From Fen-1135 sp963705275 (GTDB lineage: Bacteria > Desulfobacterota > Syntrophia > Syntrophales > UBA2185), in NCBI GenBank assembly GCA_963705275.1, contig OY970063.1:1302001-1366000 (forward strand): 64,000 bases of DNA, written 5' to 3'. The translations under genes and the position numbers were made by a program. The notes beneath the pieces are model-generated. The model was not told where the DNA came from. It saw only the letters and a list, made by a program, of their open reading frames with translations, and did not search any database. Below are positions 27,227-36,800 of the stretch, piece after piece (the first letter of the stretch is position 1; every line of letters starts with the position of its first letter).

Positions 27227-27931
27227 ATGGCTATCACTTTAGATGACATAAAGAAATGGTCCCCAAAGCGCAAGGCAATGGCACTTGGCATTATTTACTT
27301 GCTTTTGGCTGGTGCATACTATTCTCTTTTTATGCAATCATCAATGGACCAGAAAGGGTCTCTGGAAACGAAGCTTTCCGAGCTCCAGGAGCAAGTCCAG
27401 GAGCGAGGACTCCTGGCAGCCCAAAAGGGCAAATATGAGAAAGAAGTTAATGCCCTGAGGGAAGCCTTCAAGATTGCTCTGACGAAGTTGCCTGACCAGC
27501 GTGAGATACCGGGACTCTTATATGCTGTTGCCGAGGCCGGGAAGGATTCCGGCATAGATTTTATCCTGTTCGAACCGAAACAAGCGGAAAGGAAACCTCG
27601 GGAAGCAGGAGATCTTGGAGCAAGGCCGTCGGCTGCAAAAACTGCAGCACAAAAGCCAGGTGACAAGAAACGTGCCGAAGCGCCGAACCCTCAGGAAGAG
27701 CAGTTTTACGAGGATATACCAGTAAGAGTAACGGTCACTGGAAGCTTTCACAGCACGGTGGTTTTTTTTGAGAAGGTCGCACGGCTTCCCAGGATCGTCA
27801 ACATTGAAGATATAACCATGCAGGAAGGGAAGGACGTAAAACGGGGACGTCTTATTGCCACGAGTTGCGTAATAAAGACTTACATGTTCCTCGAAAAAAT
27901 GGATGAGAAGAAAGTTGATGAAAAGAAATAG
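27227..27931 (+). CDS. pilO: Type IV pilus assembly protein PilO
   Basis: PilO (234 residues) pairs with PilN in the inner membrane. One membrane helix (~18-36, ALGIIYLLLAGAYYSLF), then a coiled coil and a periplasmic domain. A lysine/alanine/proline-rich insert (~125-155) separates the coiled coil from the C-terminal ferredoxin-like fold (EDIPVRVTVTGSFHSTVVF). It lies 4 bp after pilN and overlaps pilP. Confidence 0.94.
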   Translation: MAITLDDIKKWSPKRKAMALGIIYLLLAGAYYSLFMQSSMDQKGSLETKLSELQEQVQERGLLAAQKGKYEKEVNALREAFKIALTKLPDQREIPGLLYAVAEAGKDSGIDFILFEPKQAERKPREAGDLGARPSAAKTAAQKPGDKKRAEAPNPQEEQFYEDIPVRVTVTGSFHSTVVFFEKVARLPRIVNIEDITMQEGKDVKRGRLIATSCVIKTYMFLEKMDEKKVDEKK

Positions 27932-28454
27932 ACTCCCGTTTTATATAATGCGAATTTTTTTGGTTTCAATTGCCGTTCTGTGGCTTTCAGCATCTATGGC
28001 TATAGCCGCAATTCCGCAATCACCTGAAACAAAAGCGCAGGGTGCCGCCGCGGCTGAAACGAAGACTCCCGATGTTAAAACGGCCGGAGCATACAAATAT
28101 AATCCCATTGGAAAGCCCGACCCCTTTAAGCCTTTCATTGAAAAGGACCTGAGCCCGAAAAAAAAGGCTGAATCAAGAACCCTGCCCATATCGCCTCTCC
28201 AAAGGGAGGCCATTCATTATTTCAGGCTCGTCGGCATCTCCGTTGATGATCATCGCAGAATAGCTATCGTCCAGGATGTGAAAGGCAGAGCCTACCCGAT
28301 TTTTCTGGGAACTTACATCGGCCAAAACGGCGGCCGGGTAGTGGAGATACGTCCAGACCGCATCATTGTTGAAGAAAAAATCAAAGCAGAGAACAAGAAG
28401 ATGAAGGCAAATAGACTGACAATCAAACTTCGCAAGGACGAAGGCGAGGAGTAA
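27918..28454 (+). CDS. pilP: Type IV pilus assembly protein PilP
   Basis: PilP links the PilN/PilO platform to the PilQ secretin. The ~178-residue product has an N-terminal signal or membrane segment, a flexible region (KYNPIGKPDPFKPF, a typical PilP block) and the beta-rich C-terminal domain (LVGISVDDHRRIAIVQDVKG). There is no lipobox cysteine, whereas many PilP are lipoproteins. ATG 27918 was chosen; ATG 27903 is also possible. It overlaps the end of pilO. Confidence 0.92.
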   Translation: MKRNRLPFYIMRIFLVSIAVLWLSASMAIAAIPQSPETKAQGAAAAETKTPDVKTAGAYKYNPIGKPDPFKPFIEKDLSPKKKAESRTLPISPLQREAIHYFRLVGISVDDHRRIAIVQDVKGRAYPIFLGTYIGQNGGRVVEIRPDRIIVEEKIKAENKKMKANRLTIKLRKDEGEE

Positions 28455-28456
28455 CC

Positions 28457-30202
28457 ATGAAAAAGAACATACCTTGGATTGTAATTTTGATTGTTTCTGC
28501 AATATTCCTTGGCAATACGGAATATGCCGGGAGCGTTCCGCCGGAAGAGAAAGCACCTCAGGCGGCTCCTGCAGCCAAGGCACAGGGCGCAGATTTCGGC
28601 TACCTGGAGAATATAATATTGGACAGAATAAACGGCAAAGAGCGCCTCACCATTGTTTTATCCAAACAATCAAGTGTCGCTGTTGAAGCCATAGGCGGCA
28701 ATGACCTGTTGGTAAAGATGACAAAGGTGTTTGTACCTGAGGAGCTCAAACGCACCCTGGGTGAAGGAAAGCTTTCCAATATAGTAAGTGTCGTGCCTTC
28801 CCAAAAGACAGTTGATGGCGAGCAATGGGCACTAATCACTATAGCTTTAAGAGAACGCGTCCCTTACAAGGTGAATCAGGAGGGGCAAAATGTCCTGATT
28901 GACTTCGATGTAAGAGGCTTAGCTGTTAAGTCGCCTGCAGCCGTGCAGAAAGCTGCGGAAGTTACTAAAGAAGATATGGCCCAAAGGCAGGTTAAGCCTC
29001 CCTATGGCGGTCCGACGATATCGCTCGATTTTCAGGATGCAAGTATTAAGACTGTCCTCAGATTGCTTTCTGAAGTCGGAGGGGTCACAATTGTATCCGG
29101 AGATGACGTCAAAGGGAATATGACCGTGTACATGAAGAAGGTCCCCTGGACTCAGGCTCTTGATACCATTTTAGACGTCCAGGGTCTTGTCAAGAAACAG
29201 ATGGGTGATGTTATCAGTGTCATGACCGTCGAGAAAATGAAGAAAGACGAGGCTGACCGGAGGGCGGGCGAGGAAGATCGTCTCAAAGCGGAGGTTATTG
29301 CGAAGAAAGCGGAACAGGATCGCATGGAAGAGAAAGGAAAACTGCGACAGATTTCTATAGAAGCAAAAATTGTGGAGGCCCAGGATGATTTCATCAAAAA
29401 CATCGGAGTGCAGTGGGGCGGCTCATATTATGGTAATTTGGGAAGCTATCCCTATGCCTTGACGGCAGGCACAAATCCCGGCACAAACGTTATTGGGAAT
29501 CGTCTTCAAACGTGGGGATATCCAGATGGCATTCCAATTCGGAATGCGGATGGAACTTTACTTCAGTCAGCTGCCGTTAATATGCCAGGCACGACATTTG
29601 GACCGACATTCGGTCTCATCATGGGGGGAGCCAATCTCGTTCTCGAAGCCCAGCTTCAGGCCCTCGAGACGAACAATACAGGTAAGATCATTTCATCGCC
29701 AAAAATTACCACCATGGATAATGTTAAAGCTACGATAAAACAGGGACAGGAAATTCCCTACATTACAATAGACAAAGACGGAAACAGGAGTATTACCTTT
29801 AAGGAGGCCGTCCTGAAACTGGACGTCAAACCTAAGATTACGCCCGATGGCACCATTTCCATGGAGATTAAAGCGACAAATGACGCTGCAGACTATGCCA
29901 CGGCTGCACTGCTCGGCGGAAACCCGCCCATTAACAAGAGCGAGGTTGAGTCTAAGATCGTCGTACGGGACGGAGATACGGTAGTCATCGGGGGGATCCT
30001 TAAGACATCGGATCAAAGAAACGAGTCCGGCGTTCCCTGGTTTATGAAGATACCTGTCTTGGGCTGGTTATTCAAAACTGAAGGCGTAACAAAGAACCGA
30101 AGACAGCTCATGGTATTTATCACCCCGAGGATAATAGCAAAAGAAGATGTAGTCATCGACAAAGTCGAAATGCCGAAGAGGCCCGAAAAACCTAAGAGCT
30201 AG
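28457..30202 (+). CDS. pilQ: Type IV pilus secretin PilQ
   Basis: PilQ (581 residues) forms the outer-membrane pore for the pilus. Order: signal peptide (~1-25), an AMIN domain (~50-155; peptidoglycan binding), the secretin N0/STN domain (ISLDFQDASIKTVLRLLSEV onwards), then a KH-like N1-type stretch rich in K/E/R, and the secretin barrel domain ending in SKIVVRDGDTVVIGGILKT and FITPRIIAKED. It is relatively short, with a single AMIN and no second N-domain. It lies 2 bp after pilP. Confidence 0.95.
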   Translation: MKKNIPWIVILIVSAIFLGNTEYAGSVPPEEKAPQAAPAAKAQGADFGYLENIILDRINGKERLTIVLSKQSSVAVEAIGGNDLLVKMTKVFVPEELKRTLGEGKLSNIVSVVPSQKTVDGEQWALITIALRERVPYKVNQEGQNVLIDFDVRGLAVKSPAAVQKAAEVTKEDMAQRQVKPPYGGPTISLDFQDASIKTVLRLLSEVGGVTIVSGDDVKGNMTVYMKKVPWTQALDTILDVQGLVKKQMGDVISVMTVEKMKKDEADRRAGEEDRLKAEVIAKKAEQDRMEEKGKLRQISIEAKIVEAQDDFIKNIGVQWGGSYYGNLGSYPYALTAGTNPGTNVIGNRLQTWGYPDGIPIRNADGTLLQSAAVNMPGTTFGPTFGLIMGGANLVLEAQLQALETNNTGKIISSPKITTMDNVKATIKQGQEIPYITIDKDGNRSITFKEAVLKLDVKPKITPDGTISMEIKATNDAADYATAALLGGNPPINKSEVESKIVVRDGDTVVIGGILKTSDQRNESGVPWFMKIPVLGWLFKTEGVTKNRRQLMVFITPRIIAKEDVVIDKVEMPKRPEKPKS

Positions 30203-30276
30203 GATATTCTCACTTCTTTGTAATAAAACGCGTCGCGATCTTCTTCTTCCCACACCACTCTCTTCACAACTAAGAG

Positions 30277-31062
30277 ATGCGAAAGAGCATGAACCGGTTA
30301 AATATAATAATACGCAGTGTTCTTATGACATGCGCTCTTGCCATCTCGGCATGTGGAACAAGCCCATGGAATCAGGAACAGGCAGATTCCCACATCAATG
30401 TCGGGGCTGCCTTTCTGGGATCGGGACGATCTAATGATGCCTTAAAGGAATTTTTGGAGGCGGAGAAGCTCTCGCCCCAAGATCCCAAGGTCCATTATTA
30501 TATGGGTATTTCGTACCTCGACAAAGGGCTCAATGACAACGCCATCGCTGAATTTAAGAAGGCCCTGTCCCTGAAGCCCGACTATTCGGAGGCTCACAAT
30601 TTTCTGGGCGTGATCTATCGCGATAAAAAACAATGGGACATGGCCATTGATGAATTTAGAAATGCCCTTGCCAATGTGCTTTACGAAACCCCTGACAAGG
30701 CAGTGTTCAATATGGGAACGGCCTATGACGGGAAGGGGGATTATGACAAGGCCCTGAAGATGTACGAAGAGGCGAAGAACAAGCAGCCGCATACAATCCC
30801 CGCCCCTGTGATAGACCTTTACATCGGCAGAACCTATTATGCCCAGGGAAATTTGGAAAAGGCGGTTAGTTATTTTAAGGCATCCCTCAAGACTGCCCCT
30901 TCTTTATTGGAATCCCACTACTGGTTAGGGCAGTGCTACATCAAACTGCGTGAACCGGCAAAGGCAAGAGCAGAGTTTAAGACCATCATCGATATAACAC
31001 CGGATTCGGGATTGGGGATAGAAGCCAAGAAGAGCCTCGATTCCATGACGTCTTCCCGCTAG
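30277..31062 (+). CDS. TPR lipoprotein, PilF/PilW-type pilotin
   Basis: A 261-residue lipoprotein: signal peptide with lipobox ALAISAC (Cys 26), then about six tetratricopeptide repeats (for example DALKEFLEAEKLSPQDPKVH and NAIAEFKKALSLKPDYSEAH). In Pseudomonas, PilF with this architecture helps PilQ reach and multimerise in the outer membrane. Its position directly after pilQ supports that role. The start ATG 30277 or 30289 is undecided. Confidence 0.85.
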   Translation: MRKSMNRLNIIIRSVLMTCALAISACGTSPWNQEQADSHINVGAAFLGSGRSNDALKEFLEAEKLSPQDPKVHYYMGISYLDKGLNDNAIAEFKKALSLKPDYSEAHNFLGVIYRDKKQWDMAIDEFRNALANVLYETPDKAVFNMGTAYDGKGDYDKALKMYEEAKNKQPHTIPAPVIDLYIGRTYYAQGNLEKAVSYFKASLKTAPSLLESHYWLGQCYIKLREPAKARAEFKTIIDITPDSGLGIEAKKSLDSMTSSR

Positions 31063-31194
31063 TCTGACAAGGCCCGACACAGATTAACTTCGTTGATTTT
31101 CCCATCAATCCAAGGACACTCCAAAGTTTTCGCGCTATCCCTTTGACCGTCCCGTACTCGATGCCGAGCACTTCTTAAAAAATATCCCCCTCAC

Positions 31195-31245
31195 AAAAAA
31201 ATCCCCCTGCCCTTATCGCGCAATTTGCGCCCGTAAGGGAGGGGG
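31195..31245 (-). terminator. Intrinsic terminator of the minus-strand pilY1 operon
   Basis: A long hairpin (CCCCC with GGGGG, CCCTTA with TAAGGG, GCGCAA with TTGCGC on the plus strand, 31203-31245) is followed on the minus strand by seven T (A run 31195-31201). It lies 80 bp past the pilY1 stop and between convergent operons. Confidence 0.85.
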
Positions 31246-31327
31246 ACTGACATTGATGCTTATAATCTTGTCGCGAAGCGCGGGGTAAAGCTCTTCGCGA
31301 TTACATGACCCGCATTTTTTGAGGCTC

Positions 31328-34300
31328 TTACTGTATTCTCCGGTCCCTCCAGTTTAAGATGTTGACCCTGTTGGAGAGCCCCGGAGGATTGAAGTTCACC
31401 CGCTGCGTGTTACTCCCCCCAGCTCCACCAGTGCTTGTTGTAACATAGAGATCAGCGACATTCGACCCTGACCCGGGGGGCTTTACTGAAATAACGGGGG
31501 CAGAGGCTATTCCGACCCCTATTGACATACTTCTTGACCCACCTGAAAATGCGCCGGAACCGAACGGAAAGTTAATCGCATAAAGGTATGCATTCCCGCT
31601 CTGTGCGCAGGGGCTACTGCTTATAGGCGAGTAAGACGTGAAATACACCACGCCGCCAAATAGGGCGGAATCCGCCAATACCTTCTCCCCCGTCCCAGAC
31701 AAGCTGATGTAAAACCCCTTGTTGAGGGAAGTAGTTTGATCATACGTCGAACCAGCTGATGAGATATCATCCATATTGCTGATAAACCAGGTTGTGGTGC
31801 GGTTATTGTCTTTCAATGCAAACAATCTCCCCCGCCCGGCTGTGCTGGCGGGATCCGCTTTATTCCCCGTACCCCACAAGACCCAGAGATTCCCCGCCCC
31901 GTCCCTGGCAACAGAAGGGATCGTATAGATAGGGCGCCAGGCCGGATCTACTGTGGAACTGTCGAACAAGAGGCCCCCGCTCCAGTCGGAAGCGGAACAC
32001 CCTCCGGGCAAAGCAGACATAATCGCCGTGCAGAACTTGAGCCGCCAGACGTTTCCACCCATATCTCCAACATAGACAGTATCGATGAAGCCATCATTAT
32101 CTGTATCCACAATGGCAGGAGCAGCCGGTATGCCGTATATCATTTTCGCTGTGTTATCGGCATATGTATAACTCCAGAGTATTTGCCCATTACTCAAGTC
32201 TATGACAAAAAAGCCCTTCCCCCTGCAGTCACATCCTGCGCCACAACCGCCTCCGCCGGAGCAGTCCGATCCACTGTAGCCGGCGCCGACAAACCCCACC
32301 CATTTCTCCTCGTTGTTGATCATTACCCTGCCTGTCATCACTTTGCTCCAACTTTCATCAGACAGATAGGGGGCATGTGCTGGGTTTATCGCGTTGGTAC
32401 CGCCAAGGTGCCACATAAAAGTCGGGCTGAGGGAATTATTGAGGCCTAAGGCATAATAGCCGCAATAATACGGATAACTGGTGCTGTAGAGGGAACTAAA
32501 TCCGGAATCACAGTATTGAGATGAACTCCATGTCATGGGGGTGCCGCCCCTCCCTTCTCCGAAGATCAGTATCGTCTTCCAGTCCGATGCATTCTTACTT
32601 GTTCCGTCTTGACCTGACGGTCCCAGCCACACGTCAGCTACCGTCACGGCCCCGTCAACAAAATACTGGTGGCTAAGTGCTGTGGGATTAGTTTGATGGG
32701 AAATGTATTTCAGCTTTGGCAGATGGCTCGGCGGGATGAAGCTCCACGCCTCTGAAAGATTGCTGGTTTTAAAGGCGTGTAGCTGACCGTCGTTAGCCCC
32801 GACAACGATTACTCGGCTCCCGATAGCAGAAGTGCGGATATGGTTTGTCCGGTGTGTTGCAAAGGCGTTGTTTTGATCACGCATGTCGTCGAAGAAGACC
32901 GACGGCGTTCCTACAGTGATCGGTGTTGACCGGAATACATCGCCCAGCTTATAGACACCCGCAGTCGTGCTGTCCGGGTTATAGGAGGAATCTCCCCGGA
33001 TGTATCCCACGATGTTATCTCGTTCTGAATCTGTGGTCACATCAAAATATCCTCTTGTAATACTTGTCGTGAAGCTGGTCATCGAACCGGCAATACATGT
33101 CTTGATTGTCCGACTGGATTCACTTGCCGCTTGGAGAATGGCCCCGGCATCCCCCAGATTTGAACCTATTGATCCATCAGTGTTGATCTGGTACTTTTCC
33201 AGGTGACCATGCCAGAATGGATCACCCGCCACGGGCTCGAAGGAGGCTTCGTAGAGAAAATTCTCGTCAGTGGTTCTGGATGACTGAACGGAGGCCTGCG
33301 TGAAGGAGTAGGTCGCCGCTCGGATGGTGTTAAATGCCGTTTTCAGGGCGCTCGCCAACGCATCCGCGTCAGCAGCAAGAAAGGCGTAACCGGAAAGCGA
33401 GGTGTTCCCCGGGTCTAGAGATGGCGCATAAAACTGCGTATAAGTTGTACCTTCGCACGTTCCCGACAACATAGTATTCTTGAACGTGGTTGTAACAGGC
33501 TCAGCGGGAGCACAACTCGAAACGCCGGGAGGATAGCACGCAGTCGGGTTACTGTCCACATCGCAGCACGGTGCCGTTACGGGGGGTGTCGCTGTTAGAT
33601 CGCAGCCTGTGACTATATTGTAGCCTGTCGTGCTGCCCGTGTTCACTACGTTAGGATTATCCGTTCCTCCGTAATATGCCATCCAGTTAAGGGTATTCTG
33701 GAGATAGGTGGGCATAGCTGATCCGAATCCGATGACAAAGACCTTATATCCTGCATCGGCTAACGCCTTCGTTTGGGCCACGACATTTCTTCTCCCTTTA
33801 AATCTCCTCGAATAATTGGCTGAGTCTCCGGAATTTTTACATTCCATCCCATCGCCTCCGCATGCATACGTGTCCGATCCGTCTGAAATGACAATAAGGA
33901 ACTTCTTGCGGCAGTCCTTCGCGGCGTCTCCCGCTTTATTAGCATCGAGATACAGTTTAGCCTCGTTCAGCCCCGATGCCAGTGGTGTTCCCCCATTGGC
34001 GCTGTAACCGACAATACATTCGCTGCCGGAACCTGAACAGGTGCCGCTCCCGCAGCTGCTAACTGTCGAGTTGCACTGAGTGGAACTGCCACAGTATATC
34101 CTGCTGTACTGTGACCCGATAGGACACATGACTTTTACGTTTCCGCTGCTCCAATTCCCGGCCGTATCGTCACCGTCCTTGAACCTCATGAACCCTATCC
34201 TGACGTTGAGGCTCGATGCGTCTGCGCTATTAATCTTACCGTCATTGTTATCATCGAGGATACCAAAAGCGGCCCTCTTGGCTATCTCGACCTTTCGGCA

Positions 34301-34561
34301 ATCAGTCGTATGACCCGAACCGGAGGAGCTATAGAAAGTTCCCGAACATGATGAATTTCCGTACCTATTGCTGGTACCCGCCGGGTTATCGTCCATGCTG
34401 CCTGACAGATCGAGAAGTATCATGGCATCGGGTGCCATGGTTGTGCTAAACAGTTCTTCCTCGCCTGGCGGTGGCGCCTGGGCTGATGAAACCCCTGTGA
34501 AAAATAAGTTGCATAGAGCAGTAATGCATATAAGAAATATATAAATCTTTCTGGATTCCAT
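31328..34561 (-). CDS. pilY1: Type IV pilus adhesin/assembly factor PilY1
   Basis: A 1077-residue exported protein. It has a signal peptide (~1-27), then a von Willebrand A domain with MIDAS motif DLSGSMD (~52) and LIVISDGSDTYACG, and a C-terminal beta-propeller (RVIVVGANDGQLHAFK, then the Ca-binding type loop DTDNDGFIDTVYVGDMGGN). An EF-hand/dockerin-like DDNNDGKINSADAS lies at ~103. It is cysteine-rich (about 27 Cys by my count). PilY1 works at the pilus tip, in adhesion, extension and surface sensing. It is the last gene of the dsbC-prepilin operon. Confidence 0.93.
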   Translation of the reverse strand: MESRKIYIFLICITALCNLFFTGVSSAQAPPPGEEELFSTTMAPDAMILLDLSGSMDDNPAGTSNRYGNSSCSGTFYSSSGSGHTTDCRKVEIAKRAAFGILDDNNDGKINSADASSLNVRIGFMRFKDGDDTAGNWSSGNVKVMCPIGSQYSRIYCGSSTQCNSTVSSCGSGTCSGSGSECIVGYSANGGTPLASGLNEAKLYLDANKAGDAAKDCRKKFLIVISDGSDTYACGGDGMECKNSGDSANYSRRFKGRRNVVAQTKALADAGYKVFVIGFGSAMPTYLQNTLNWMAYYGGTDNPNVVNTGSTTGYNIVTGCDLTATPPVTAPCCDVDSNPTACYPPGVSSCAPAEPVTTTFKNTMLSGTCEGTTYTQFYAPSLDPGNTSLSGYAFLAADADALASALKTAFNTIRAATYSFTQASVQSSRTTDENFLYEASFEPVAGDPFWHGHLEKYQINTDGSIGSNLGDAGAILQAASESSRTIKTCIAGSMTSFTTSITRGYFDVTTDSERDNIVGYIRGDSSYNPDSTTAGVYKLGDVFRSTPITVGTPSVFFDDMRDQNNAFATHRTNHIRTSAIGSRVIVVGANDGQLHAFKTSNLSEAWSFIPPSHLPKLKYISHQTNPTALSHQYFVDGAVTVADVWLGPSGQDGTSKNASDWKTILIFGEGRGGTPMTWSSSQYCDSGFSSLYSTSYPYYCGYYALGLNNSLSPTFMWHLGGTNAINPAHAPYLSDESWSKVMTGRVMINNEEKWVGFVGAGYSGSDCSGGGGCGAGCDCRGKGFFVIDLSNGQILWSYTYADNTAKMIYGIPAAPAIVDTDNDGFIDTVYVGDMGGNVWRLKFCTAIMSALPGGCSASDWSGGLLFDSSTVDPAWRPIYTIPSVARDGAGNLWVLWGTGNKADPASTAGRGRLFALKDNNRTTTWFISNMDDISSAGSTYDQTTSLNKGFYISLSGTGEKVLADSALFGGVVYFTSYSPISSSPCAQSGNAYLYAINFPFGSGAFSGGSRSMSIGVGIASAPVISVKPPGSGSNVADLYVTTSTGGAGGSNTQRVNFNPPGLSNRVNILNWRDRRIQ

Positions 34562-34570
34562 AAGACCTCC

Positions 34571-35053
34571 TTACCTCGACATGGTTGACATTTCCACGGG
34601 ACCATAGCCGACCCCCACGCCGATAGTCACCTGTGTATTATATTCTGCATTTTGTCCGACCACATCCATATTGTATCTGCTCTGCCCCCAGCTCTGCCCA
34701 CCACCGATGGAGTAGCCTGTCAGCGGCAGCATTATGGGGCCAACAGTAGGGCGTGTGGAAGGATAATTAATCCTATAACTCGACACACCATCGGCCCTGT
34801 TGGTAGTCTGAGGGACAAGGATGGGGTTCTGGGGATCGAATGTCTGTGACAGGCTGTTGATGCCTGTATCGGCGGCAGCAAGAGCCCTCTTTTCTCCGAC
34901 AATTTTCATGCTCACCCTGATGTCCTGCGTCGATAGGGAAATAACCAGCATTCCCAGGGCGAGAAGGATCAGGCAGGCCATGATTGCCGCGATGAGGGCG
35001 AATCCAGCCTCGGAATTCTTCTTGGAGAGCGCTCTTAGTATATTCTTATCCAT
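34571..35053 (-). CDS. pilX: Minor pilin assembly protein PilX
   Basis: A 160-residue type IV pilus minor pilin. The N-terminus has a short basic leader and the PilX-type hydrophobic helix (GFALIAAIMACLILLALGM), then a periplasmic domain with ALAAADTGINSL as in the PilX_N family. It has the expected position between pilW and pilY1. Minor pilins prime pilus assembly with PilY1. Confidence 0.85.
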   Translation of the reverse strand: MDKNILRALSKKNSEAGFALIAAIMACLILLALGMLVISLSTQDIRVSMKIVGEKRALAAADTGINSLSQTFDPQNPILVPQTTNRADGVSSYRINYPSTRPTVGPIMLPLTGYSIGGGQSWGQSRYNMDVVGQNAEYNTQVTIGVGVGYGPVEMSTMSR

Positions 35054-35066
35054 GTTTGCTCCAGGA

Positions 35067-35834
35067 TCAATTGTTTCTCAGGGTCTCACGGGTCTTATAG
35101 ATCATCCTCCGCGTGAGTTTAGTGCTCGTATCGATTTGTTCCGTTTCAATTGCCAGAGTAATCTCTACCATTCTTATATCTGTGGAACATCCCGGCATAC
35201 ACACCCTTCCTGCGCCTGCTGCAAAAAGGAGCTCGACCCCCTGCCCGTCAAAGTAACGGAAGACCGGAACGTTGACATCGGCATCAGCATTGATAATTCT
35301 TACCGTGCGGGGACGGCCGCTCCCTATGATATCCCCAAGAAAGGGTTGGGCTCCGCCGCAGTTTGTCTCTCTTGTAATATACCTGTCATTGCCTGTCTGC
35401 ACAAAGTTATACCTGATGATCTCGTTGCTTTCTGCAGCGGTGCCGATGAGAAGGCCGTTGCCATCAGGATTGCCGTTCGCGTCCAAACCGCCAGAGACGT
35501 CCATTTCCACGGTGATCGAATTTCGCTGGGCCTCCTGTATTCCCCTGAATGTTTGATTTGCGGACTGTGTCGTGCAAAAGTTGGCCCCTCCGGGATTCCC
35601 GTCACCCCGCCAGATGGTCGTCGAAAACGATGGATTATAAGAGGCCATCTTAATCTCCAGGGCCATAATCTCAAGGGCGCCTCTTACATCCTGCTGAGCC
35701 GTAACCTTTCTCTCTATGCCCCCGGATGACCTCGATGCCGACTCGATGGCCATGCCGATAGCAAAGATCATAATGAGCGAGACAGCAATGGCTATCACGA
35801 TCTCGACAAGTGTAAATCCTCTCACGTCATTCAT
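35067..35834 (-). CDS. pilW: Minor pilin PilW
   Basis: A 255-residue prepilin. The type III signal is immediate: RGFTLVEIVIAIAVSLIM, with cleavage before the Phe and Glu at mature position 5. A large C-terminal domain of PilW type follows (DVRGALEIMALEIKMASY). It is in the minor-pilin run pilV-pilW-pilX-pilY1, with 13-bp gaps to both sides. Confidence 0.88.
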   Translation of the reverse strand: MNDVRGFTLVEIVIAIAVSLIMIFAIGMAIESASRSSGGIERKVTAQQDVRGALEIMALEIKMASYNPSFSTTIWRGDGNPGGANFCTTQSANQTFRGIQEAQRNSITVEMDVSGGLDANGNPDGNGLLIGTAAESNEIIRYNFVQTGNDRYITRETNCGGAQPFLGDIIGSGRPRTVRIINADADVNVPVFRYFDGQGVELLFAAGAGRVCMPGCSTDIRMVEITLAIETEQIDTSTKLTRRMIYKTRETLRNN

Positions 35835-35847
35835 ACAGTTTTACCCA

Positions 35848-36333
35848 TTAGAAACCCGCTGGCACAGCATTTGAATTATCTACGCACCCTGCCGGAAATC
35901 TGAAACCATCCTGCCGCGCAACATCGGCGCTCTCCACAATATTTCTGTAATTGTGCGATACCTGATCCGGCCACGTAACCGTAATTCTAACAGTCCATTC
36001 ATTTGTGGTACCGCCAACAGCGGTGATGTTTGTGTTCACCGTATAGGTGGCGTCCCCACGAACCTCTGCCCCCAGGCCGCTTACGATGATGTTTTGCACC
36101 GGCCTGTTACCCAGTGGAACTACATTGCAGGGGTTCGCGATCCACGCCTCCCGGAGTTCAAGCTCTCTATGCAGTATGCCGGCGCCCCTGCCCATGTAGT
36201 CTGACTTTCCTATGGTTCTCCATGCCGTCGGCTGCATCGACAAGATGGCCATGACGCCGACTGCGACTAGAAATATAGCGATAACCACCTCGATCAGGCC
36301 GATACCCCGGTTAGATGATATTAAACGTGACAT
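35848..36333 (-). CDS. pilV: Minor pilin PilV
   Basis: A 161-residue prepilin with the N-terminal segment RGIGLIEVVIAIFLVAVGVM, typical of PilV/GspI-type minor pilins (the residue after the Gly cleavage site is Ile instead of Phe). Its start overlaps the end of the upstream fimT-like gene by 23 bases. It probably belongs to the tip complex with PilW, PilX and PilY1. Confidence 0.87.
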   Translation of the reverse strand: MSRLISSNRGIGLIEVVIAIFLVAVGVMAILSMQPTAWRTIGKSDYMGRGAGILHRELELREAWIANPCNVVPLGNRPVQNIIVSGLGAEVRGDATYTVNTNITAVGGTTNEWTVRITVTWPDQVSHNYRNIVESADVARQDGFRFPAGCVDNSNAVPAGF

Positions 36334-36799
36334 ACGTTCTTCCTGTCAAATTGACTGTAATGGTAGCCTGAGAGTTCCTGCTGTTCTGCAGAACAACTCC
36401 GTCGAGAACTGCATTGCCCAAGGGTGATACGGTGCCTCTGGGACTAAAGATAACCGTCTGCAACGCGCCCGGGCCGAATGCGGCACTGACGATTCTAATA
36501 CCTGACCCGAACGATGAGGGCCTCTTGGTCGTCAGGTCGGTGACAACTGCGTTAACAACTGACTGAATAGTATAGCTGCCGGGCAATGTAGTATCAAAAG
36601 CGATTTGATATGTAATATTCTCGGAAACAGCCCTTTCCTTGAAGATGGTAAAGTCAGATGCGATATCTCTCGCGGCAGTCCTGAGATTTCTGTTTAGTGT
36701 ATAATTGTGCAGCTGCAATCCACCGATCGCTGAAATGACTGCCAGCAGGAAGATGACGATCATCATCTCCACAAGTGTGAATCCTTTGCGACATTTCAT
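36311..36799 (-). CDS. fimT: GspH/FimT-family pseudopilin
   Basis: A ~162-residue prepilin. The type III signal KGFTLVEMMIVIFLLAVI is followed by a GspH/FimT-like domain (NLRTAARDIASDFTIFKERA). I chose ATG 36799, which leaves one base after the stop of the dsbC-like gene and has GGGAAG upstream; ATG 36817 would overlap that gene. FimU/FimT proteins initiate pilus fibres or bind DNA during uptake in some bacteria. Confidence 0.87.
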   Translation of the reverse strand: MKCRKGFTLVEMMIVIFLLAVISAIGGLQLHNYTLNRNLRTAARDIASDFTIFKERAVSENITYQIAFDTTLPGSYTIQSVVNAVVTDLTTKRPSSFGSGIRIVSAAFGPGALQTVIFSPRGTVSPLGNAVLDGVVLQNSRNSQATITVNLTGRTYVTFNII

Positions 36800-36800
36800 A

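Noticed and set aside
34821..35729. 302-codon plus-strand ORF opposite pilW/pilX
   Set aside because: It lies wholly antisense to two clear prepilin genes with type III signal sequences and shows no family pattern itself.
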